Shown here in pieces: positions 57,296 through 64,000 of a stretch of 64,000 nt of DNA; the stretch's first letter is position 1; each line of letters opens with the position of its first letter. The notes beneath the pieces are model-generated. The model was not told the DNA's origin. It worked only from the letters and a program-made list of their open reading frames with translations, and ran no database searches. The DNA is from Corynebacterium sphenisci DSM 44792 (GTDB lineage Bacteria; Actinomycetota; Actinomycetes; Mycobacteriales; Mycobacteriaceae): NCBI RefSeq assembly GCF_001941505.1, contig NZ_CP009248.1:1-64000 (forward strand), in the 5' to 3' direction. The translations under genes were made by a program, and so were the position numbers.

Positions 57296-58033
57296 ATGAC
57301 GGCGCGACGGGGACTGGCGGTGGTGACGGGGGCCTCCTCCGGGATCGGGGAGGCCTGCGCCCGGGGGCTGGCGGAGGCCGGCTACGAGGTGCTGGCCTGC
57401 GCCCGCCGGGAGGATCGGCTGACCGCGGTGGTCGAGGGGATCCGCGCCGCCGGCGGGTCCGCGCAGGTGCAGCACCTCGACGTCACCAGCGCCGATGACG
57501 TCGCCGCGCTGGTCGAGCGGATCGGCGACCGGGGGGTGGATGTGCTGGTCAACAACGCCGGCGGGGCCTGGGGCCTGGAGAGCGTCGCCGAGGCGGTGGA
57601 GGAGAAGTGGCGCTGGATGTACGAGGTCAACGTGCTGGGCACCCTGCGGGTGACCCGGGCGCTGCTGGACGGGCTCACCCGCGCCCGCGGGGCCGTGATC
57701 ACCATCGGCTCGGTGGCCGGCCGGTACAACTACGTCGGCGGGGCCGGCTACAACGCCGCCAAGCACGGGGAGCGCTCCCTCACCGAGGTGCTGCGCAAGG
57801 AGATCGCCGAGCGCGGCGTCCGGGTCACCGAGGTCGACCCGGGCCGGGTGCGCACCGACTTCTCCCTGGTCCGCTTCGACGGCGACGCCGAGCGCGCCGA
57901 GGCCGTCTACGAGGGCAAGGAGAACCTCACCGCCGGCGACGTCGCCGAGATCGTGGTCTTCGCCGCCACCCGGCCCGCCCACGTCAACATCGACTTCGTG
58001 CAGGTCACCCCGATCGACCAGACCTCCGTGTAG
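57296..58033 (+). CDS. Short-chain dehydrogenase (YdfG-like)
   Basis: A 245-residue SDR with TGASSGIG, NNAGGAWG, ITIGSVAGR and YNAAKHG as active site. The late segment VRTDFSLVRF and VNIDFVQVTP agree with serine/3-hydroxy-acid dehydrogenases of the YdfG type. GGGAGCGGG precedes the start. Confidence 0.87.
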   Translation: MTARRGLAVVTGASSGIGEACARGLAEAGYEVLACARREDRLTAVVEGIRAAGGSAQVQHLDVTSADDVAALVERIGDRGVDVLVNNAGGAWGLESVAEAVEEKWRWMYEVNVLGTLRVTRALLDGLTRARGAVITIGSVAGRYNYVGGAGYNAAKHGERSLTEVLRKEIAERGVRVTEVDPGRVRTDFSLVRFDGDAERAEAVYEGKENLTAGDVAEIVVFAATRPAHVNIDFVQVTPIDQTSV

Positions 58034-58092
58034 CCGGCGCCGCGCACCGGCCGGGCCTGGCCGGCGGCGCCCGCGCCGGGCACCATGGGGGC

Positions 58093-58839
58093 ATGACCGC
58101 ACCCACCGCAGCCCCCCGCCCCGACCACCCGGAGCGCCCCGCCGACCGGCCCATCGCCCTGGTCACCGGGGCCTCCCGGGGGATCGGCGCCGCCATCGCC
58201 CGCGACCTGGGCCGCGACCACCACGTGATCGTGGGCGCCACCGGCGCCGCGGCCGCGGCGGCCATCGCCGCGGAACTGCCCAGCGCGGAGACCCTGGTCG
58301 CCGATCTCACCGACGACGCCGCCCTCGCCGCGGCGGTGGCCGCCCTCGACCTGGACCGCCTCGACGTGCTGGTGCACAACGCCGGCATCGTCGACGAGGG
58401 CCCCGTCGCCGAGGTCACCCGGGACCGGTGGCGGCGGATCTTCGAGGTCAACGTCTTCGCCGTCGCCGAACTCACCCGGCTGCTGCTGCCCGCCCTGCGC
58501 GCCGCCGGCGGCACCGTGGTGATGATCAACTCCGGCTCCGGGTACCGCTCCGGGGTGGCCCAGGGCCCCTACTCGGGCACCAAGTTCGCGCTGCGCGCGC
58601 TGACCATGGCCCTGCGCGAGGAGGAGCGCGGCCGGGTGCGGGTCTCCTCCGTGCACCCCGGCAAGGTGGACACCGACATGCAGCGGGAGATCCAGGCCGG
58701 CCGCGGCAACGGCCCGGACACCTACGACGGCGCCGTCTACGTCCGCCCCGAGTCCATCGCCGCCGCGGTGCGCCTCGCCGTGGACGCCACCGCCGAGGCG
58801 ATGGTGGAGGAGGTCACGGTGCGGCCGGTGGTGCCCTGA
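58093..58839 (+). CDS. Short-chain dehydrogenase/reductase
   Basis: A 248-residue SDR with VTGASRGIG, HNAGIVDEG, the serine in INSGSGYRSG and YSGTKFA. The substrate is unknown. Sixty bases behind a second SDR gene in the same direction; similar enzymes but only moderately related, so not a recent duplication. Confidence 0.86.
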   Translation: MTAPTAAPRPDHPERPADRPIALVTGASRGIGAAIARDLGRDHHVIVGATGAAAAAAIAAELPSAETLVADLTDDAALAAAVAALDLDRLDVLVHNAGIVDEGPVAEVTRDRWRRIFEVNVFAVAELTRLLLPALRAAGGTVVMINSGSGYRSGVAQGPYSGTKFALRALTMALREEERGRVRVSSVHPGKVDTDMQREIQAGRGNGPDTYDGAVYVRPESIAAAVRLAVDATAEAMVEEVTVRPVVP

Positions 58840-59001
58840 GCGGAGGCGGCCCCCTGCGGGAAACGGGGGCATCCGTTCGGCCCCGAGAAAGTGGGGTCAC
58901 CACCACGGTGGGCTCCGGGTCTTCCGGCCCGATATCCGCACCAGGGTTCGAAAACGAATGTAGATTGGGGTGTGCCGGAGCATAGTCTCAGGTCAAGAAG
59001 C
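58840..59001 (+). promoter_or_regulatory. CRISPR leader region
   Basis: The stretch before the first repeat is less GC-rich than its surroundings, and TAGATT at 58961-58966 could be a -10, giving a transcript that starts about 30 bases before the array. The intact first repeat and degenerate last repeat fit a leader on this side. Confidence 0.4.
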
Positions 59002-59212
59002 GTCGTCCCCGCGCGAGCGGGGTTGTTCCCCCGGCGTCGAGATCGGCGAAGGCCCGGGCCCGGTCGTCCCCGCGCGAGCGGGGCTGTTCCGGCGGAGGTG
59101 AGCATCCCCGTGGCCTTCGCGGTGTCGTCCCCGTGCGAGCGGGGCTGTTCCCTTGGTCGGGGCCTTCGAGGACGCCATCGACGTGTCTTCCCCGCGCGAG
59201 CGGGGCTGTACC
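59002..59212 (+). CRISPR. Four-repeat CRISPR array, type I-E-like
   Basis: 28-base repeats with the core TCCCCGCGCGAGCGGGG lie at 59002-59029, 59063-59090, 59124-59151 and 59185-59212, with an exact 61-base period and 33-base spacers. The last copy has extra changes, as at a trailer end. The palindromic core with GTCGTCCCC at the start matches type I-E repeats of actinobacteria. No cas gene is visible in the window, so the array is an orphan here. Confidence 0.92.
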
Positions 59213-59403
59213 GTGGCGATCGCCGCAGCCCTCCTCCACCGGTGATCGCCCCGCCCCGATCGCGCCGGTGGGCGGAACGGAGGAGCAGTCCGCGGCGCGG
59301 CGTTCCACGCCAGCCCGGTCGCCCCAGGCCGAATACACCGGGGGCCGGGTGGCGATGCGGGGCGGGCACCGCACCACGACAGCAGAGCCGCCGAGGAGCC
59401 GCC
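59213..59403. other. Gap after the CRISPR array
   Basis: About 190 bases with no convincing gene or further repeat. It links the trailer end of the array to the small ORFs in front of the GtrA-like gene. Confidence 0.5.
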
Positions 59404-59529
59404 ATGAGCACGTCAATCCCGGGCCACCCGCGCGCATGCGATCCGCGAAACGGAGGAATATCCGTACGGGCCATCCTCGATGAGGGTGGGCGCTCGGCCG
59501 GGTCGGCCCAGCACCACGTGAAGAGATGA
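59404..59529 (+). CDS. Possible 41-residue leader ORF
   Basis: ATG at 59404 follows GAGGAGCC and reads 41 residues with no domain. Its stop overlaps the start of an 11-codon ORF (ATGA, 59526-59558), whose stop in turn overlaps the GtrA GTG start. The stepwise overlaps suggest a leader used for translational coupling, or may be chance in GC-rich DNA. Confidence 0.3.
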   Translation: MSTSIPGHPRACDPRNGGISVRAILDEGGRSAGSAQHHVKR

Positions 59530-59558
59530 CCGAGAAGGTGCGGGCGGAGGGACCGTGA
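59526..59558 (+). CDS. Possible 10-residue linker ORF
   Basis: MTEKVRAEGP, framed by ATGA at its start and GTGA at its end. Seen only through its overlaps; no other support. Confidence 0.2.
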   Translation: MTEKVRAEGP

Positions 59559-59962
59559 TCGCGAAGATCCTCAGATTCACCCTTGTCGGCATCGTCGGCG
59601 CCATCGCCGATTACGGATCCCGGCACCTCCTGATTGGCTATGGAGTGGATCCGTCCATCTCGCGGGCGATGAGCTATGTCCTGGGCAGTACGGTCGCCTA
59701 CTACCTGAACAGCTTCGTCACCTTCAGCGGAAGCCGGAGGGGGCCCGAAAAAGCCAGGGCGGCCGCGTCGTACCTCGCCTGCTTCGCGTCCGCGGTGTGC
59801 GTCGACTACGCGGTGCGGAGGGCGCTGCCGGGGTACGCCCATGTGCTCACCGTCTCCTGGGTCGTGTCCCAGGCCGTGGCGACCATGCTGAATTTCACGC
59901 TGCAGAACTGGTGGGTTTTCCGACCGGTTCCCGGGGAGCGGACCACCGCCGGCGAGAGGTAG
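59555..59962 (+). CDS. GtrA-like flippase
   Basis: A 135-residue protein with four membrane helices. The start LRFTLVGIVGAIADYG, the YYLNSFVTF motif and the ending NFTLQNWWVF are the hallmarks of the GtrA family, which moves polyprenyl-linked sugars across the membrane. It has no adjacent glycosyltransferase gene. The GTG at 59555 follows GGAGGGA. Confidence 0.88.
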   Translation: MIAKILRFTLVGIVGAIADYGSRHLLIGYGVDPSISRAMSYVLGSTVAYYLNSFVTFSGSRRGPEKARAAASYLACFASAVCVDYAVRRALPGYAHVLTVSWVVSQAVATMLNFTLQNWWVFRPVPGERTTAGER

Positions 59963-60030
59963 TCGGCATAAGGATGCGGCACCACCCCGCGCAACCATCG
60001 CCGGGCCGCGGGATCGGCCCGCCCCCGCCT

Positions 60031-60176
60031 CGACTCCTCCGTCAGCGGGGCCGTTTCCCCGTACCGGATCACCGGGCCCCGGCCCGCGTGCTCCCCGCGC
60101 GAACGGGGATGATCCCCGCGACGGGGCCATGGGCTCCCGCCGGAATCTGCCATCCCCGGGACGCGGGGCTTCCCCC
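60031..60176. repeat. Degenerate CRISPR-like repeats
   Basis: A 29-base copy at 60088-60116 contains GTGCTCCCCGCGCGAACGGG and differs from the array repeat at only a few positions. Weaker relatives lie near 60031-60059 and 60148-60176, about 57-60 bases apart. They look like remains of a decayed array on the other side of the GtrA-like gene. Confidence 0.5.
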
Positions 60177-60194
60177 TCCCCGGTCGCCCCGGGG

Positions 60195-61631
60195 CTAACG
60201 TTCGAAGAGCTCGGCGATGTCCCGCCAGGTGGGCCGGCCGCGCCGGGACCACACCCGGGCCGCATCCGAGGACAGCGCCAGCAGCGCCACCAGGCTCACC
60301 GCGGTGATCAGCAGGTGCACGGTGAGGGTGCCGGCGTCCGGCATGGTCCCGTCGAGCAGCTTGAACCCGAGCAGCACGGTGAGCAGGCCCATCAGCAGCA
60401 CCCGGGGCCACTGGTAGCCGACGTAGGCGAGCACCATCAGCGCCGCGGTGATGACCAGCCCGGCGCCGATGGCCCACATCGCGGCGCCGATGAGCTCCTC
60501 CGGGACCCGCCCGGAGGCGGTGCCGGTGACCGCCGCCGGGGTGGGGTCGCCGCGCAGGATCGCCCGGACCAGCGCCCACACCTGGGCGACCAGGGAGATC
60601 ACCAGCATCGCCAGGGCCAGCTTCACCGTCCACGGCCGACGCACCGTGGCCCCGGCGATGGTCACCTCCGACTCGTCCGGCGGGGCGCCCGGGTCGGGTT
60701 CGGCGGAGGGCCCGTCGGGGATGTCGTAGCCGCGGGCGGCGCGCACCACCTGGTGCGGGCTGGCGTCCTCGCCGGCGGCGACGGGTTCGGCGTCGATGCC
60801 GGTGACGTCGATGACCGGCAGGTCGCCGTCGGTGCGTACCCGGTCGCCGCCGCCGTTGCGGTGGTGGTAGCCGGTGGAGAAGTCCTCGATCACGTCCACC
60901 GGGATCTCCGCGGGGCCCTCCCGGAGGGTGTCGATGATGTGGTCGCGCTCCACGTCGATGTCCGCGTCGATGCGGTGCGTGATCTGCAGGGTGAACAGGC
61001 TCAGCCCCACCGCGGTGTCGAAGGAGCCGGCGCCGAGCCAGCCGACCCGGCGGCCGCCGGGCAGCGGCCAGTCGTCGGGGCAGCGCCAGAAGCGCACGTG
61101 GTGCCGCTGCAGCGGGTTGCCGTCGACCTCCTGCTGGTAGGCCAGGTCCTGGGTGCGGCCGAAGAGCAGCAGCGGGGACACCGGGGCGGTGGGGTAGGAG
61201 CGGCGCAGCACCGTGGCCACCACGATCCGCCAGGAGCTGCGCAGGTCCACGTCATCGGCGAGGTGCCAGCCGGCGGCGGTCATCGCGGCGTGGATCTGGG
61301 CGGCGGTGCCGTCCACGGCGAGGTTCACCGGGTCGCCGAGCATGCCCTCCGAGGTGCGGGTCCGGCCGAAGAAGTAGTCGGGCACGTAGATGCTGGTGAG
61401 GATGCGGTGCAGCCGGGGCAGGGTGAGGTAGGCGGTGACCGCCCAGAAGGGGATGAGCAGCAGCAGCGCCCACCCGGAGACGAAGGAGCCGGCGAAGAGC
61501 AGCACCGCGAACCAGGCGGATTCGATGCCGGCGAGGATGAAGAAGGCCATGTCGATGCGCGCCCCGCGGCGCAGCCCGCGCACCTGGGTGTCGAAGACCC
61601 GCTCGGTGCCCCGGTCGGTGCTCTGCGTCAT
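60195..61631 (-). CDS. LssY_C-domain membrane protein
   Basis: A 478-residue protein with two N-terminal helices (FFILAGIESAWFAVLLFAGS and SGWALLLLIPFWAVTAY). A soluble LssY_C-like domain follows (VNLAVDGTAAQIHAAMTAAGWH, RHHVRFWR). The C-terminus holds three to four helices. The role is unknown. Transcribed away from the CRISPR region. Confidence 0.75.
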   Translation of the reverse strand: MTQSTDRGTERVFDTQVRGLRRGARIDMAFFILAGIESAWFAVLLFAGSFVSGWALLLLIPFWAVTAYLTLPRLHRILTSIYVPDYFFGRTRTSEGMLGDPVNLAVDGTAAQIHAAMTAAGWHLADDVDLRSSWRIVVATVLRRSYPTAPVSPLLLFGRTQDLAYQQEVDGNPLQRHHVRFWRCPDDWPLPGGRRVGWLGAGSFDTAVGLSLFTLQITHRIDADIDVERDHIIDTLREGPAEIPVDVIEDFSTGYHHRNGGGDRVRTDGDLPVIDVTGIDAEPVAAGEDASPHQVVRAARGYDIPDGPSAEPDPGAPPDESEVTIAGATVRRPWTVKLALAMLVISLVAQVWALVRAILRGDPTPAAVTGTASGRVPEELIGAAMWAIGAGLVITAALMVLAYVGYQWPRVLLMGLLTVLLGFKLLDGTMPDAGTLTVHLLITAVSLVALLALSSDAARVWSRRGRPTWRDIAELFER

Positions 61632-61704
61632 GGCCCCGAGCCTAGTTCAGGCCCCGAACGCGCCCGGCCCCGCCGCCCGGGCGGGCGGCGGGGCCGGGGC
61701 GGGC

Positions 61705-62448
61705 TCAGGACAGCAGCGTCAGGTCCCAGTGCGCCATTGCGGGTTCGACGAGCATGGCGGCGGCCCGGGTGGCGTCATGGGGCTGCTGGTAGGAGGTGAC
61801 GGCGATGGCGTACATGCCGCCGTCGGCGAGGGCGACGACCATGCCGCCGGAGTCGCCGTGGTCGGTGATGGCCTCGTAGTGCACGATCCCGGACTCGTCG
61901 ACGCCGAGGTAGTCGCCGCAGGACAGCCCGGTGCGGTAGCCCAGCCGGCAGATGGTGGGCCGGGTCCGCTCCAGCCAGTCCGCGCCGGCCCAGCCCAGCA
62001 GGGGCTCCTCGACGGGCGGGGTGGCCTCGGCGGGGGCGGTCCCGGTGAGCTCGATCAGGCCGATGTCGACCCCGCCGACGCGCTCGTAGGCCGATTCCAC
62101 CATCTGCCCCGCCCAGGCGGCGGCACCACGGGCGTCGTCCACGGCGAAGCGGTCGCCGACGTCGCCGCAGTGCCCGGCGGTGAGGATGAACCGGCGGGAT
62201 CCGTGGCCGACGAGGAACCCGGTGGAGCAGGCGCCGTCGCCGTCGACGTTGATGATCCGGCCGCCGGGGATGACCTGGCCGGGGTGCTCCAGCCAGGCCC
62301 ATTCCTCGGAGGAGTGGTAGACGGGGGCGGCGCCGGCCGGGGCGGGGGCGAGCCCCAGCAGCGCGCCCAGGGTGAGCAGCAGGGCCGTGGCGGCGGCGGT
62401 GAGGCGCCCGCGCGGGGCGGCGGTGGCGGTGGCGGTGGTGCGGTGCAT
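61705..62448 (-). CDS. Secreted trypsin-like serine protease (S1 family)
   Basis: A 247-residue exported protein with signal peptide (LTAAATALLLTLGALLGLAPAPAGAAP). The catalytic triad is visible: His in LTAGHCGDV, Asp in VDIGLIEL, Ser in DHGDSGGMV. Four cysteines allow two disulfides. The target proteins are unknown. Confidence 0.88.
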   Translation of the reverse strand: MHRTTATATAAPRGRLTAAATALLLTLGALLGLAPAPAGAAPVYHSSEEWAWLEHPGQVIPGGRIINVDGDGACSTGFLVGHGSRRFILTAGHCGDVGDRFAVDDARGAAAWAGQMVESAYERVGGVDIGLIELTGTAPAEATPPVEEPLLGWAGADWLERTRPTICRLGYRTGLSCGDYLGVDESGIVHYEAITDHGDSGGMVVALADGGMYAIAVTSYQQPHDATRAAAMLVEPAMAHWDLTLLS

Positions 62449-62610
62449 CGGGGGCTCCCTCGGGTCGGGGTCGGCGGTCCGGTCACCGCTTCGACGCGCG
62501 GCGGCCGCCGATGTTCCCGGCCCCGCCCCGGGCGCCCCCGCGACCCGGCCCCGGATCGGCGCGGACCCCGGCGGCCGGGGCCGTCGGGGTCCGCATGCGG
62601 GCGTGGGGCG

Positions 62611-64000
62611 TCAGCGGCCCTCGGCGGCCTTGACGTCCGGCAGCTCCCGCTTGAGCACCTTGCCGGTGTCGTTGCGGGGCAGATCCTCCATCCAGAACAC
62701 GTCGCGCGGCTCGGCCTGCTCGATGAGCTCGTCGACGACGTGCTGCTTGACCATCTCCTCGGTGAGGTTGCGGCCGGCCTCGGAGTCCTCCCGGACCACG
62801 TAGGCGACGAGGCGGGACTTGATCGGGTCGGTCTTGTCCCCGCGCACGAACACGTCCTTCACCCCGGGCAGGGTGCCCAGGGCCTCCTCGGCCTCGCGGG
62901 GGAAGATGTTCTCCCCCCCGTTGATGATCATGTCGTCGGCGCGGCCGCAGACGTAGAGGAAGCCGCGCTCGTCGAGGTAGCCCAGGTCCCCGATGGCGAC
63001 CTGGTTGTCCTCGATGTCGATCGGGATCTCCGGGTTGGAGTAGCCCTTGAACATCATCCCGTTGGCGGAGAAGATCCGGCCCACGGTGCCCTGCGGCACC
63101 TCCCGGCCCTCCTCGTCGCGGATGGACAGCCTCACCCCGGGCATCGCCGGGCCGGCGGTCTCCGGGTCCGCGTCGAGCATCTCCGCGGAGGCCATGGCGA
63201 CCTGGCCGATTTCGGTGGAGCCGTAGAAGTTGGAGGTCACCGGGCCGAAGCGCTTGTTCAGCTTGCGCACCAGCCAGGCGGGCATGGCGTTGCCGGAGGA
63301 GACGATGAACCGGGGCTTCTTCAGGTTGTAGGGGCGGGTGGCCTCCTCCGCCTCGAGCATCTCCTTGAGGAAGACCACGGAGGAGACGTAGGCGTTGACC
63401 CCGTGCCGCTCGGCGTCCTCCATGCACTTCACCGGGTCGAAGACGCGGCGCAGCACCAGGGTGGCGCGGGCGGCGAAGGCGAGGTTGATGTTGCCCCAGC
63501 CCCAGGCGTGGAACATCGAGGCGGTCTGCTGCACCACCAGGTGCGGGCGCCACGGCACCCGCTGCAGGATGCCTGCGGCGACCTTGGGGGTCTTCGGCTC
63601 GCCGTAGATGACGCCCTTGGGGGTGCCGGTGGTGCCGGAGGACATGATGATGATCCGGCCCAGGTGCGCGATCTTGTCCAGCGTGACGTTGCCGCCGGTC
63701 TGGACGCGCTTCTGCAGGGTGGTCCACTCCGGCTTCATCGCCGGCGGGTTGGCGGGGTCCTCGATGTGGGTGACGGTGACCTTGACCCCGTCATGGCCCT
63801 CCGGGATCCGGTCCACGAACTCGTCGTCGATGAAGAGGTGGTCGACCCGGTGCTCGGTGAGGATCCGATCCAGCTGCGCCTCCGAGGAGCCCACGTTGAG
63901 CAGGAGCACGTCGACGCCGATGAAGCCCTTCGCGGCGAGCGGGATGACCATGCCGCGGCCGTTGCGGGCCATGATCGCCACCCGGGTGCCGGGGCCGGCG
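62611..64000 (-). CDS. Acyl-CoA synthetase (FadD type), C-terminal part
   Basis: A partial gene: the open frame runs through the right edge of the window, so the N-terminus is missing. The visible 460 or so residues have the AMP-binding motif SSGTTGTPKGV, the FYGSTEIGQVA loop, DLGYLDERGFL and the C-terminal PRNDTGKVLKREL with the catalytic lysine. It activates a fatty acid with ATP and CoA, but the substrate cannot be decided. Confidence 0.93.
   Translation of the reverse strand, partial: AGPGTRVAIMARNGRGMVIPLAAKGFIGVDVLLLNVGSSEAQLDRILTEHRVDHLFIDDEFVDRIPEGHDGVKVTVTHIEDPANPPAMKPEWTTLQKRVQTGGNVTLDKIAHLGRIIIMSSGTTGTPKGVIYGEPKTPKVAAGILQRVPWRPHLVVQQTASMFHAWGWGNINLAFAARATLVLRRVFDPVKCMEDAERHGVNAYVSSVVFLKEMLEAEEATRPYNLKKPRFIVSSGNAMPAWLVRKLNKRFGPVTSNFYGSTEIGQVAMASAEMLDADPETAGPAMPGVRLSIRDEEGREVPQGTVGRIFSANGMMFKGYSNPEIPIDIEDNQVAIGDLGYLDERGFLYVCGRADDMIINGGENIFPREAEEALGTLPGVKDVFVRGDKTDPIKSRLVAYVVREDSEAGRNLTEEMVKQHVVDELIEQAEPRDVFWMEDLPRNDTGKVLKRELPDVKAAEGR

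Noticed and set aside
58946..58960. LexA-box-like sequence GTTCGAAAACGAATG
   Set aside because: Only half matches the SOS consensus; more likely part of the CRISPR leader.
58988..60265. 425-codon minus-strand frame across the CRISPR array
   Set aside because: The translation repeats NSPARAGTT and PLARGR units, a known signature of CRISPR repeats mistaken for protein.

Overview
This is a chromosomal segment of a very high-GC member of the Mycobacteriales, most likely a Corynebacterium. The evidence is the order dnaA-dnaN-recF-DUF721-gyrB ... gyrA-DUF3566-tRNA-Ile-tRNA-Ala, then ppiA, rhomboid, crgA, trpG and the divergent cell-division/signalling operon fhaA | fhaB-pstP-rodA-pbpA-pknA-pknB, ending at tRNA-Leu(CAG). 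That backbone is characteristic of the origin-proximal region of mycobacteria and corynebacteria. Species identity cannot be fixed from the window alone.

Layout. 1-7.7 kb: replication start genes and gyrB. 7.7-12.6 kb: an accessory block between gyrB and gyrA, with a secreted lipase, an alpha/beta hydrolase, an Abi-family HEPN gene of visibly lower GC, and a small ribbon-helix-helix/Doc-like toxin-antitoxin pair. 12.7-17.1 kb: gyrA, DUF3566, two tRNAs and a second Abi-family HEPN gene just behind tRNA-Ala. 17.2-20.9 kb: an Ala/Lys-rich coiled protein, ppiA, a rhomboid protease, a 770-base non-coding gap packed with DnaA boxes, and crgA. 21-31 kb: trpG and the Ser/Thr kinase-phosphatase-FHA operon that controls peptidoglycan growth. 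31-58.8 kb: mostly chromosomal metabolic, envelope and stress genes (MFS exporter, PepSY protein plus lipocalin, Rieske protein, YggS, several hydrolases and lipases, GT87 mannosyltransferase, HrpB, CDF metal exporter, Ogt, hemolysin III, nitroreductase, dienoyl-CoA reductase-like enzyme, LysX, three SDR enzymes). 59.0-60.2 kb: a four-repeat type I-E-like CRISPR array without cas genes, a GtrA-like gene behind overlapping tiny ORFs, and degenerate repeat remnants. 60.2-64 kb: LssY_C membrane protein, secreted S1 protease, and the C-terminal part of an acyl-CoA synthetase that runs off the window.

The most unusual content is the pair of Abi/HEPN genes that bracket the TA module and gyrA. Each is preceded by a plausible sigma-A promoter, about 50 bases of potential RNA folding into a GC hairpin, and a U-rich run directly before the start codon. 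This promoter / small RNA / terminator / HEPN-toxin layout resembles RNA-antitoxin systems. AbiF-type HEPN proteins have been reported to work with a non-coding RNA antitoxin and to be ancestral to Cas13, so these loci are candidate RNA-regulated toxin-antitoxin systems. Second in interest is the dense DnaA-box cluster at about 20.06-20.46 kb, far richer than the dnaA-dnaN gap. It may be a second origin-like or DnaA-titrating element.
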